DNA from: JAMWZF01 sp041628615 | GTDB taxonomy: Bacteria; Pseudomonadota; Alphaproteobacteria; Rhodobacterales; Rhodobacteraceae | Direction: 5' to 3' | Assembly (NCBI GenBank): GCA_041628615.1 | Contig: JBFKOW010000013.1 | Span: forward strand, 1-34,348 | DNA length: 34,348 nt | In this document: one piece after another, positions 21,309 to 28,578 of the stretch | Layout of the letters: each line of letters opens with the position of its first letter | How positions within the stretch are numbered: the stretch's first letter is position 1 | Made by a program: the position numbers and the translations under genes | The notes under the pieces: generated by a model | Told to the model about the DNA's origin: nothing | Database searches by the model: none | Seen by the model: the letters and a program-made list of their open reading frames with translations, nothing else

Positions 21309-22004
21309 ATGGACGACGCGCATATCCTGATCGTCGACGATGACGAACGCATCCGCGGGCTGCTGCAGAAATACCTGATCCGGAATGGCTTTCTCGTCAG
21401 CGCGGCGCGCGACGCGGACCATGCCCGCCGGTTGCTCGCGGGGCTGGAATTCGATCTCATCGTGCTTGACGTGATGATGCCGGGCGAGGACGGCGTCACC
21501 CTGTGCCGCAACCTGCGCCGCACAATTACCACGCCGATCCTGCTGCTGACCGCGAAGTCCGAGACCGAGGACCGCATCGCCGGGCTGGAAGCCGGGGCCG
21601 ACGACTACCTGTCGAAGCCCTTCGAGCCGAAGGAACTGCTGCTGCGGATCAACGCCATCCTGCGCCGCGTCCCGGCCGAGGCGCCGGCGGTCGCCGCGCC
21701 GAAGGTGCTGCATCTCGGCGACCTGCGCTACGATGTCGAGCGCGGCGAGATGTGGTCCGGCGAGGACCTCGTCCGCCTCACCGCCACCGAAAGCCACCTG
21801 ATGCGGATCTTCTCGGCCCGCCCCGGCGAAGCCCTGAGCCGCACCCACCTCGTCGAGGAACTGGGCCGGTCCGGCGGCCAGGCCCAGGAACGCGCGGTGG
21901 ATGTCCAGATTACCCGGCTGCGCCGCAAGCTGGAGGCCGACCCGAAGCAGCCCCGGTATCTTCAGACGGTGCGCGGGGCGGGCTACATGCTCGCGCCCGA
22001 CTGA
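21309..22004 (+). CDS. petR: OmpR-family response regulator, PetR-like
   Basis: This 231-residue regulator has an N-terminal receiver domain (acidic pair in ILIVDDDERI, phospho-acceptor Asp54 in LIVLDVMMPGEDG, conserved Lys in DDYLSKPFEPKEL) and a C-terminal winged-helix DNA-binding domain (LTATESHLMRIF and AVDVQITRLRRKLEADPKQP). It resembles PetR of Rhodobacter capsulatus. No histidine kinase gene is adjacent, which matches the orphan-like layout known there. An upstream in-frame GTG at 21300 would add three residues. The petABC cytochrome bc1 genes that lie near petR in R. capsulatus are not in this window. Confidence 0.9.
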   Translation: MDDAHILIVDDDERIRGLLQKYLIRNGFLVSAARDADHARRLLAGLEFDLIVLDVMMPGEDGVTLCRNLRRTITTPILLLTAKSETEDRIAGLEAGADDYLSKPFEPKELLLRINAILRRVPAEAPAVAAPKVLHLGDLRYDVERGEMWSGEDLVRLTATESHLMRIFSARPGEALSRTHLVEELGRSGGQAQERAVDVQITRLRRKLEADPKQPRYLQTVRGAGYMLAPD

Positions 22005-22045
22005 CCCGGCCCGACGCCGTCCGACCCGTTGCCGAAGGATCCGCC

Positions 22046-22975
22046 ATGCCCACGGCCCTGATCTCGCATCCCGACTGCCTGTCCCATGTCACCCCGCCCG
22101 GCCATCCCGAGCAGGCGGCCCGGCTCGACGCCGTGCTCGGCGCGCTCGAGGGGATGGACCTCCTGCGGGTGACCGCGCCGCTGGCGGCCGAGGACGACCT
22201 GCTGCGCTGCCATCCGGCGGGCTACATCGCGGAGCTGCGCAAGGCCGAGCCGAACGAGGGCTGGGCGCAGATCGACGCCGATACCTTCCTGTCGCCCGGT
22301 TCGGTCGCCGCCGCCACCCGCGCCGCCGGGGCGGTGGTCCGGGCGGTGGACATGGTCCTCGGCGGCGAGGCCGACACGGCGTTCTGCGCCGTCCGCCCAC
22401 CGGGCCACCACGCCGAAACCGAGACGGCGATGGGCTTCTGCCTGTTCGGCAACGTCGCCATCGGCGCGAAGCACGCGCTGGATCACCACGGGCTGGACCG
22501 GGTCGCGGTGATCGACTTCGACGTCCACCACGGCAACGGCACCCAGGACCTGCTGTGGGACGAGCGCCGCGCGCTGTTCGTCAGTTCGCACCAGTCCCCG
22601 CTCTGGCCCGGCACCGGCGCCCGGGACGAGACCGGCGCCCATGACAACGTGCTGAACCTGCCGCTGCCGCCGGGCAGCGACGGCGCCCACATGCGCCGGG
22701 TCTATGCCGCCGAGGTCTGGCCCCGGGTCCGCGCCTTCCGGCCCGACCTGATCCTCGTCTCGGCCGGGTTCGACGCGCACCGGGCGGACCCGCTCGCCAA
22801 TCTCGACTGGGACGAGGCGGATTTCGCCTGGCTGACGCGGGAAATCCGCGCCCTTGCGCGGGACCTGTGCGGCGGCCGTGTGGTCTCTGCGCTGGAAGGG
22901 GGCTATGACTTGGATGCGCTAGGCGCCTCCGTGGCGGCCCATGTCGCGGCGTTGCAGGAGGATGATGACGGATGA
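22046..22975 (+). CDS. HDAC-fold deacetylase (acetoin utilisation/AcuC-like family)
   Basis: This 309-residue zinc enzyme belongs to the arginase/deacetylase superfamily (bacterial histone deacetylase-like proteins); family members remove acetyl groups from protein lysines, polyamines or small molecules. It shows the conserved catalytic His pair in VRPPGHHAETETAMGFC, the zinc site DFDVHHGNGTQDLLW (Asp and His ligands) and SAGFDAHRADPLANL (second Asp ligand), and the late EGGYDLDALG with Gly-Gly-Tyr, where the transition-state Tyr is expected. The substrate cannot be read from sequence. Its stop overlaps the xseB start by 4 bp (ATGA), so it is likely the first gene of the xseB-ispA-dxs operon. 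Confidence 0.92.
   Translation: MPTALISHPDCLSHVTPPGHPEQAARLDAVLGALEGMDLLRVTAPLAAEDDLLRCHPAGYIAELRKAEPNEGWAQIDADTFLSPGSVAAATRAAGAVVRAVDMVLGGEADTAFCAVRPPGHHAETETAMGFCLFGNVAIGAKHALDHHGLDRVAVIDFDVHHGNGTQDLLWDERRALFVSSHQSPLWPGTGARDETGAHDNVLNLPLPPGSDGAHMRRVYAAEVWPRVRAFRPDLILVSAGFDAHRADPLANLDWDEADFAWLTREIRALARDLCGGRVVSALEGGYDLDALGASVAAHVAALQEDDDG
22918..22925 (+). promoter_or_regulatory. possible internal -10 element before xseB
   Basis: GCTAGGCG lies 54 bp upstream of the xseB ATG, inside the deacetylase gene, using the rare Leu codon CTA. It is the same 8-mer found before the PAS gene. No convincing -35 was found, so this is weak. Confidence 0.2.
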
Positions 22976-23214
22976 CGGACAAGCCGGTGGAACAGATGTC
23001 CTTCGAAGAGGCGATGGCCGCCCTCGAACAGGTGGTCGAGCGGCTCGACCGGGGCGACGTGCCGCTGGAGGAGTCGATCTCCCTCTACGAACGCGGCGCG
23101 CAGCTGCGCCGCCGCTGCGAGGCCAAGCTGAAGGAAGCCGAGGAGAAGGTCGCGAAGCTGACCCTCGACGGCAACGGACAACCGGTGGGGACCGAACCGC
23201 TCGATGCCGGATGA
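22972..23214 (+). CDS. xseB: exodeoxyribonuclease VII small subunit
   Basis: XseB is the 80-residue small subunit of exonuclease VII, which degrades single-stranded DNA with XseA. It is an antiparallel helical-hairpin protein: MSFEEAMAALEQVVERLDRG, then VPLEESISLYERGAQLRRRC, then EAKLKEAEEKV, all typical. Its start overlaps the deacetylase stop and its own 3' end overlaps the ispA start (ATG at 23204), giving a tight translationally coupled operon. The place directly ahead of ispA and dxs is a very common arrangement in Rhodobacterales and gammaproteobacteria. Confidence 0.95.
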   Translation: MTDKPVEQMSFEEAMAALEQVVERLDRGDVPLEESISLYERGAQLRRRCEAKLKEAEEKVAKLTLDGNGQPVGTEPLDAG

Positions 23215-24076
23215 CGACCTGAAGGCCCGGCTGGCCGAGACCGGGCGCTTCATCGAATTGCGGGTGGCGGCGGCGATCGGCGGCCTGCCCGGCGTGATCC
23301 CCGAGGCGATGCAATACGCGGTCCGGGGCGGCAAGGCGCTGCGCGGATTCCTAGTGCTCGAAGGCGCCCGCCTGCACGGCTTCGACGACAAGAAGGCCGG
23401 CCCGGCGGCGGCGGCCATCGAGTGCCTGCACGCATACAGCCTGGTCCACGACGACCTGCCCTGCATGGATGACGACGACCTGCGCCGCGGCCAGCCCACG
23501 GTCCACCGCAAGTGGGACGAGGCGGTGGCGGTGCTGACCGGTGACGCGCTGCAGGCTCTGGCCTTCGAGAAGGTGGCGCAAACCGTCTGTTCGCCGAAGG
23601 CCCGCGTCGCCCTGACCCTGAGCCTCGCCCGCGCCGCCGGGGTCCGGGGCATGGTCGGCGGTCAGGCCGCCGACATGGCCGCCGAACGGGCCGAGGCGCC
23701 GCTGACCCTGCCGCAGATCGAGAGCCTGCAGCGCGGCAAGACCGGCGCCCTGCTGACCTGGGCCGCCTGCGCCGGCGCCCGGATGGCCGAGGCCCCGGTG
23801 GCCCCGTTCGAGCGCTATGGCGAGAAGCTGGGCCTCGCCTTCCAGATCTGGGACGACGTGCTCGACGTGGAGGGCGACGCCGCCGAGATGGGCAAGGCCG
23901 TGGGCAAGGATGCCGGCCGCGGCAAGGCGACCTTCGTGTCGCTCCTCGGCATGGATGAGGCGAAGCGCCGCGCCGCGTCGCTGATTGAAGACGCCTGCGC
24001 CGCGCTAGACTCCTACGGTGCGGGGGCGGCCGGCTTGCAACAGGTGGCCCGCTTCGTTATCGCCCGCCAGACCTGA
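23204..24076 (+). CDS. ispA: farnesyl diphosphate synthase (geranyltranstransferase)
   Basis: IspA condenses isopentenyl diphosphate with dimethylallyl and geranyl diphosphate to make farnesyl diphosphate for quinone, undecaprenol and carotenoid synthesis. The 290-residue helical protein has the first aspartate-rich motif DDLPCMDDDDLRRGQPTVHR, the KTGALL segment and the second aspartate-rich motif WDDVLDVEGD. It starts within xseB (11-bp overlap). A candidate promoter for dxs lies within its 3' end (see 23985-24011). A geranylgeranyl diphosphate synthase is a formal alternative, but the gene order favours IspA. Confidence 0.94.
   Translation: MPDDDLKARLAETGRFIELRVAAAIGGLPGVIPEAMQYAVRGGKALRGFLVLEGARLHGFDDKKAGPAAAAIECLHAYSLVHDDLPCMDDDDLRRGQPTVHRKWDEAVAVLTGDALQALAFEKVAQTVCSPKARVALTLSLARAAGVRGMVGGQAADMAAERAEAPLTLPQIESLQRGKTGALLTWAACAGARMAEAPVAPFERYGEKLGLAFQIWDDVLDVEGDAAEMGKAVGKDAGRGKATFVSLLGMDEAKRRAASLIEDACAALDSYGAGAAGLQQVARFVIARQT
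23985..24011 (+). promoter_or_regulatory. candidate internal dxs promoter within ispA
   Basis: TTGAAGA (23985-23991) is followed after 12 bp by GCTAGACT (24004-24011), the same 12-bp layout as upstream of the SGNH hydrolase gene. The -10 uses the rare Leu codon CTA of an ALDS stretch in ispA, which suggests selection on the DNA. The transcript start would lie about 70-75 nt before the dxs ATG. Confidence 0.4.
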
Positions 24077-24088
24077 AGGCCGAGGCCC

Positions 24089-26002
24089 ATGACCGACCGA
24101 CCGCAGACCCCGCTTCTGGACCGCGTGCACCAGCCCTCGGACCTCAAGACCCTGAGTGACGGCGAGCTGCGCCGGCTGGCCGACGAGCTGCGCCGCGAGA
24201 CGATCCACGCGGTGAGCCAGACCGGCGGGCATCTCGGCGCCGGGCTGGGCGTGGTCGAACTCACGGTGGCCCTGCACGCCGTGTTCGACGCGCCCCGGGA
24301 CAAGATCATCTGGGACGTTAGCCACCAGTGCTACCCGCACAAGATCCTGACCGGCCGCCGCGACCGGATCGCCACCCTGCGGCAGAAGGACGGGCTGTCC
24401 GGCTTCACCAAGCGGTCCGAGAGCCCCTATGACCCGTTCGGCGCCGCCCATGCCTCGACCTCGATCTCGGCGGCGCTGGGCTTCAAGACCGCGGCCGACC
24501 TCGGCGGCGACCCGGGCGACGCCATCGCGGTGATCGGCGACGGCGCGCTGTCGGGCGGCATGGCCTACGAGGCGCTGAACAACGCCGGCCACCTCGGCAA
24601 GCGGCTGATCGTGATCCTGAACGACAACGAGATGTCCATCGCGCCGCCCACCGGGGCGATGTCGTCCTACCTGAACCGGCTCTATGCCGGCGCGCCCTAC
24701 CAGGAGTTCAGGGCGATGGCGAAGGGGGCGATCAGCTTCCTGCCGCCGCCGCTGCAGGACGGCGCCCGCCGGGCCAAGGACCTGCTCAAGCACATGACCG
24801 TGGGCGGCACCCTGTTCGAGGAACTGGGGTTCAGCTATGTCGGCCCGGTCGACGGCCACGACATGGAGCAGCTTCTGGCGGTGCTGCGCACGGTGAAGGC
24901 CCGCGCCGACGGGCCGATGCTGATCCACGCGATCACCCGGAAGGGCAAGGGCTATGCCCCCGCCGAGGGCGCCCGCGACCGGGGCCATGGGGTGGCCAAG
25001 TTCGACCCCGCCACCGGCGAGCAGAAGAAGCCGAAGTCGAACGCGCCGTCCTACACCTCGGTCTTCGCCGAGACCCTCATCAAGCTGGCCGAGCGCGACG
25101 ACCGGATCGTGGCGGTGACGGCGGCGATGCCCGACGGCACCGGGCTCGACCGGTTCATGGCGCGCTATGCCTCGCGCTGCTTCGACGTCGGAATCGCCGA
25201 GCAGCATGCGGTGACCTTCTGCGCCGGGATGGCCGCCGGCGGGATGAAGCCGTTCTGCGCCCTCTACTCGACCTTCCTGCAGCGCGGCTACGACCAGGTC
25301 GTGCACGACGTGGCGATCCAGCGGTTGCCGGTCCGTTTCGCCATCGACCGCGCCGGTCTGGTGGGTGCGGACGGCGCGACCCATGCCGGCAGCTTCGACA
25401 TCGCGTTCCTCGCCAACCTGCCCGGTTTCGTGGTGATGGCCGCCGCCGACGAGGCCGAACTCGTGCGCATGGTGGCCACTGCCGCCGCCCATGACGACGG
25501 CCCGATCGCCTTCCGCTTCCCGCGCGGCGAGGGGGTCGGGGTCGAGATGCCGGCCACGCCCGAGCCGCTCGAGATCGGCAAGGGCCGGATGGTCCGCGAG
25601 GGCAAGGGCGTGGCCCTGCTGTCCTTCGGCGCGCGGCTGGCCGAGGTCTGCCAGGCGGCCGAGGCGCTGGAGGCCCGCGGCATCCGCCCCACCGTCGCCG
25701 ACGCCCGCTTCGCCAAGCCGCTGGACACCGGCCTGATCGACCGGCTGGCGGCGGAGCACGAGGCGCTGATCACCATCGAGGAGGGCGCGGTGGGCGGCTT
25801 CGGCAGCCACGTCGCCCAGCACCTCGCCGAGACCGGGGTGTTCGACCGGGGGCTGAAGTTCCGGTCGATGGTCCTGCCCGACATCTTCATCGACCAGGCC
25901 AGCCCGCGCGACATGTACGCCGTCGCCGGGCTCAACGCCGAGGACATCGAGGCCAAGGTGCTGTCGGTGCTGGGGGTGGAGACTCTGGGCAAGCGCGCCT
26001 GA
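24089..26002 (+). CDS. dxs: 1-deoxy-D-xylulose-5-phosphate synthase
   Basis: Dxs condenses pyruvate and glyceraldehyde-3-phosphate to DXP, the entry and main control step of the MEP isoprenoid pathway, with thiamine diphosphate as cofactor. The 637-residue protein has the usual three domains: TGGHLGAGLGVVELTVALH and DVSHQCYPHKILTGRRD, the ThDP/Mg motif GDGALSGGMAYEALNNAG, the transketolase Pyr domain with IAEQHAVTFCAGMAAGG, and the C-terminal domain with SFGARLAEVCQ and EEGAVGGFGSHV. It follows ispA by 12 bp, so it can be co-transcribed and also has a candidate internal promoter. It meets the sodium-channel gene tail-to-tail with only 19 bp between. Confidence 0.97.
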   Translation: MTDRPQTPLLDRVHQPSDLKTLSDGELRRLADELRRETIHAVSQTGGHLGAGLGVVELTVALHAVFDAPRDKIIWDVSHQCYPHKILTGRRDRIATLRQKDGLSGFTKRSESPYDPFGAAHASTSISAALGFKTAADLGGDPGDAIAVIGDGALSGGMAYEALNNAGHLGKRLIVILNDNEMSIAPPTGAMSSYLNRLYAGAPYQEFRAMAKGAISFLPPPLQDGARRAKDLLKHMTVGGTLFEELGFSYVGPVDGHDMEQLLAVLRTVKARADGPMLIHAITRKGKGYAPAEGARDRGHGVAKFDPATGEQKKPKSNAPSYTSVFAETLIKLAERDDRIVAVTAAMPDGTGLDRFMARYASRCFDVGIAEQHAVTFCAGMAAGGMKPFCALYSTFLQRGYDQVVHDVAIQRLPVRFAIDRAGLVGADGATHAGSFDIAFLANLPGFVVMAAADEAELVRMVATAAAHDDGPIAFRFPRGEGVGVEMPATPEPLEIGKGRMVREGKGVALLSFGARLAEVCQAAEALEARGIRPTVADARFAKPLDTGLIDRLAAEHEALITIEEGAVGGFGSHVAQHLAETGVFDRGLKFRSMVLPDIFIDQASPRDMYAVAGLNAEDIEAKVLSVLGVETLGKRA

Positions 26003-26021
26003 GCAGCCCGCTCGGACGCCG

Positions 26022-26861
26022 TCAGTCCCGCCGCTCGCCCAGCCGCTTCTCGATCGCTTCCAGCCGCCGCAGCACCTCGTCGCGGTAGCTGTCGGTGGCG
26101 GCGTTGGCTTCCTCGTGGTGGGCGTCCTGCATCGAGTTCACGATCAGGCCCACCAGAAGGTTCACCACCGCAAAGGTGGTCAGCATGATGAACGGCACGA
26201 AGAAGGCCCAGGCCTCGGGGTAGACCGCCAGCACCGGCCGGACGATCCCCATCGACCAGGATTCCAGCGTCATCACTTGGAACAGCGTGTAGAGCGACGC
26301 GCCGAGCGACCCAAACCACTGGTCGAAATCCGCCGCCTGTTCCGGTGTGCAGGCCGGGCAGGGGCCGCCGAACAGCTTGGTCGCCATCACCGCGCCGATG
26401 TAGAAGATAATCCCCATCAGCAGGAACACGCTGCCCATGCCCGGCAGCGCCTGCACGAAGCCCTCGACCACCCGCCGCAGCCGGGGCGCGACCGACACGA
26501 CCCGCAAGAGCCGCAGGATCCGCAGCGCCCGCAGCACCGACAGCCCCTGCCCGGCGGGCACCAGTGCGACCCCGACCACCGCGGCGTCGAACCAGTTCCA
26601 CCCCGAGCGGAAGAAATCGCCGCGCTGGGCGAGGAGCTTGAGCGCCAGTTCGACCACGAAGAATGTCAGGCAAAGGGTGTCCAGCGCGCCGATCAGCGGT
26701 CCGGCGGCGGCCATCGCCGCCTCCGAGGTCTCGAGCCCGAGGATCACCGCGTTGAACAGGATCACCCCGAGGATCGCGTTGCGCACCGCCGCCCGGTCGA
26801 GAAAGGCGGCCACCCTGTCGCGCAGGGGCGTGGCGGCGGCGGTCCGGTCGGTGGCGGTCAT
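26022..26861 (-). CDS. bacterial voltage-gated sodium channel (NaChBac/Nav family)
   Basis: This 279-residue single-repeat channel subunit should assemble as a tetramer in the inner membrane. Segments read as S1 about 27-45, S2 56-78, S3 86-103, S4 voltage sensor 107-131 (LSVLRALRILRLLRVV with arginines every third residue), S5 140-163, pore helix about 182-198, filter TLESWS (198-203, Glu200 as in sodium-selective members) and S6 217-243, followed by a polar coiled coil (SYRDEVLRRLEAIEKRLG). The S5-to-pore turret contains an insert with GGPCPACTPEQAADFD, including a CPAC dithiol-like pair, longer than I know from NaChBac or NavAb. A candidate promoter with TTGCCG-N17-CATATC lies upstream. 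Confidence 0.92.
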   Translation of the reverse strand: MTATDRTAAATPLRDRVAAFLDRAAVRNAILGVILFNAVILGLETSEAAMAAAGPLIGALDTLCLTFFVVELALKLLAQRGDFFRSGWNWFDAAVVGVALVPAGQGLSVLRALRILRLLRVVSVAPRLRRVVEGFVQALPGMGSVFLLMGIIFYIGAVMATKLFGGPCPACTPEQAADFDQWFGSLGASLYTLFQVMTLESWSMGIVRPVLAVYPEAWAFFVPFIMLTTFAVVNLLVGLIVNSMQDAHHEEANAATDSYRDEVLRRLEAIEKRLGERRD

Positions 26862-26882
26862 CTGGTCCTCGCGTTTCCGGGC

Positions 26883-26911
26883 GATATGGGGCCTCCGCCG
26901 CGGCGCGGCAA
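26883..26911 (-). promoter_or_regulatory. candidate promoter of the sodium-channel gene
   Basis: On the minus strand TTGCCG (26911-26906) precedes CATATC (26888-26883) by 17 bp, 21 bp before the start codon at 26861. The CATATC element also occurs at the proposed amn promoter. Confidence 0.35.
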
Positions 26912-26931
26912 GGGCCCGACGACGGCACCGG

Positions 26932-26946
26932 ATGACGCAGCGTCAT
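26932..26946. promoter_or_regulatory. 15-bp perfect inverted repeat, probable operator
   Basis: ATGACGC-A-GCGTCAT is a perfect palindrome around one central base, in the divergent gap between the sodium-channel gene and the Pr6Pr gene, 36 bp before the latter's ATG. The size and symmetry fit a dimeric helix-turn-helix regulator, but no regulator gene is adjacent. Confidence 0.55.
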
Positions 26947-26982
26947 GCTGGCCCGCGGCCTGGATCCGGAGAAGTTGGTGCC

Positions 26983-27633
26983 ATGTCGCCGCGCCTCGTG
27001 TTCCGCTGGATCGTGTTCCTGCTCGCCGCCTTCTACGCGGTGCGGATGGTCCTGTTCGGGGGCTACGACAGTTTCGGCGGTCCGTTCCGGTTCCTGACCA
27101 TCTGGGCGCTGTTCGCGTCGTTCTTCTGCGCCAGCCGGATGATCGCGCTGGAGGAGGGCCGGTCCGACCGGCGCTGGGACGGGCTGGTTTCGGCCACGGC
27201 GGTGCTGAACGGGATGGTGGTCTACCTCTACTGGTCGCTGTTCCTCAACGACCCGACCTCGGTGACGCTGGACGGCACGCCGTCGGCCTGGTGGCTGGAC
27301 TGGTATCTGCACGGGCTCGGCCCGCTGCTGCAGTGGATCGACGCCCTGTTCGTGCACCGGGCGTTCCGCCGGCCGCTGGCGGGGGCGGCGTGGGTGGCCG
27401 GCATCGTCGGGGCCTGGCTGTGCTGGATCGAGCTGGTGGTGCGGCCGATGAACGACAGCCCCGCCGGCGATGTCACCTCGGGCCTGCCCTACCCGTTCCT
27501 GAACGACCTCGCCCTGTCCGACCGGCTGCCGTTCTACGCCACGAACATCGCCGCCGGGCTGGTCCTGCTGGCGGTGCTGACCGGGCTGGCGCGGGTCATT
27601 CGCCGGCTTCTTCCGCGGCCAGAAGCGCCCTGA
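26983..27633 (+). CDS. Pr6Pr-family (FAR-17a/AIG1-like) integral membrane protein
   Basis: This 216-residue protein has about six membrane helices (RLVFRWIVFLLAAFYAVRMV, FLTIWALFASFFCASRMIAL, ATAVLNGMVVYLYWSLFL, HGLGPLLQWIDALFVHRAF, VAGIVGAWLCWIELVV and the last one AGLVLLAVLTGLARVI). The layout and the WYLHGLGPLLQWIDALF segment fit the Pr6Pr family, whose eukaryotic relatives (AIG1/ADTRP) hydrolyse fatty-acid esters; no function is established for this bacterial branch that I can name. Its last 38 bp overlap the end of the convergent epimerase gene. It is divergent from the sodium-channel gene and the palindrome at 26932-26946 lies in its likely promoter. Confidence 0.8.
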   Translation: MSPRLVFRWIVFLLAAFYAVRMVLFGGYDSFGGPFRFLTIWALFASFFCASRMIALEEGRSDRRWDGLVSATAVLNGMVVYLYWSLFLNDPTSVTLDGTPSAWWLDWYLHGLGPLLQWIDALFVHRAFRRPLAGAAWVAGIVGAWLCWIELVVRPMNDSPAGDVTSGLPYPFLNDLALSDRLPFYATNIAAGLVLLAVLTGLARVIRRLLPRPEAP

Positions 27634-28450
27634 GCCCGCTGCGGTAGTCCGGGTAGATCAGCCGCACGCCCAGTTCGTCCTTGATCCGATCGTTCCGCAC
27701 CCGCTTGGACTCGGCGTAGAAGCTGCGCGCCATCGGCGTCATCTCGGCCTCGTCGAAGGCTTCTTCGGGCGGCAGCGGCAGGCCGAGCAATTCGGCGGCA
27801 TAGGCGATCACGTCCTGCGGCGGCGCCGGGTCGTCGTCGCAGACGTTGTAGGCGCGCACCGGGTTCGGCCGGTCGATGGAGGCGGCGAGGACCTGCGCGA
27901 TGTCGTCCACGTGGATGCGCGAGAACACCTGCCCCGGCTTCACGATCCGCCGCGCGGTGCCGGCCCGGACCTTGGCGAAGGGGCCGCGCCCGGGGCCGTA
28001 GATCCCGGCCAGCCGGAAGATGTGCAGCGGCAGGTCCAGCGCCCGCCACGCCGCCTCGGCCTCCACCCGGTCCCGGCCGCGCCGGGTCGAGGGGGCGAGG
28101 GGAGTGTCCTCGTCGACCCAGCCGCCGCCGTGGTCGCCGTAGACGCCGGTGGTGGACAGGTAGCCGACCCAGGCCAGCCGGTCGCGCCGCGCGGCGATGT
28201 CGGACCCGTGGGTGGCGAGCACCGGGTCCTCGCCGTCCGGCGCGACCGATGCAAGGAGGTGCGTCGCGGCGTCGAGCGCCGGGCCGAGATCGGCGCCGGG
28301 CCAGACCAGCGGCTCGACCCCCTCGGCGCGCAGCCGGTCGGCCTTGTCCGCCGAGCGGGTGGTGCCGATCACCCGCCAGCCGCGGGGCAGCAGCAGCCGC
28401 GCCAGCGCCCGCGCCGAGAAGCCGTGACCGATGGACAGGAGCGTCGTCAT
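27596..28450 (-). CDS. NAD(P)-dependent epimerase/dehydratase, YeeZ-like
   Basis: This 284-residue extended short-chain dehydrogenase/NAD-binding protein starts at the ATG at 28450 (MTTLLSIGHGFSARALARLL), which holds a Gly-rich dinucleotide-binding motif in a degenerate GxGFxA form. Further signs are GTTRSADKADRL, the YLSTTGVYGDHGGGWVDEDT segment typical of YeeZ-type proteins, RLAGIYGPGRGPFAKVR, FSRIHVDDIAQVLAAS, YNVCDDDPAPPQDVI and YAAELLGLPLPP. The classical YxxxK pair is not clear. The function is unknown; relatives are often called NAD-dependent epimerase/dehydratase. It lies divergent to amn and overlaps the end of the Pr6Pr gene tail-to-tail. Confidence 0.87.
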   Translation of the reverse strand: MTTLLSIGHGFSARALARLLLPRGWRVIGTTRSADKADRLRAEGVEPLVWPGADLGPALDAATHLLASVAPDGEDPVLATHGSDIAARRDRLAWVGYLSTTGVYGDHGGGWVDEDTPLAPSTRRGRDRVEAEAAWRALDLPLHIFRLAGIYGPGRGPFAKVRAGTARRIVKPGQVFSRIHVDDIAQVLAASIDRPNPVRAYNVCDDDPAPPQDVIAYAAELLGLPLPPEEAFDEAEMTPMARSFYAESKRVRNDRIKDELGVRLIYPDYRSGLRALLAAEEAGE

Positions 28451-28502
28451 GCCGCCGTCCTGCGGCCTCGGGCGCGGATTGGCAAGCCCGCCCGGGCGCG
28501 TC

Positions 28503-28532
28503 TTGCGCTTGCCCGGCGTTTGGGGCCATATC
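28503..28532 (+). promoter_or_regulatory. candidate amn promoter
   Basis: TTGCGC (28503-28508) precedes CATATC (28527-28532) by 18 bp in the divergent gap before amn, about 47 bp from the ATG at 28579. Supported only by resemblance to consensus-like elements and by a similar CATATC before the sodium-channel gene. Confidence 0.3.
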
Positions 28533-28578
28533 CGGCAATGCCGATCCCCGCACATAGCGACCGCCCCGGAGCCCCGGA

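Noticed and set aside
26520..26545. Channel CPAC motif as a thioredoxin-like active site
   Set aside because: Lies in a loop of an ion channel without a thioredoxin fold; at most a disulfide or metal site.
24005..27357. Long minus-strand frames over dxs and the sodium-channel region
   Set aside because: Opposite to dxs they show no domain; the true minus-strand gene is only the channel at 26022-26861.
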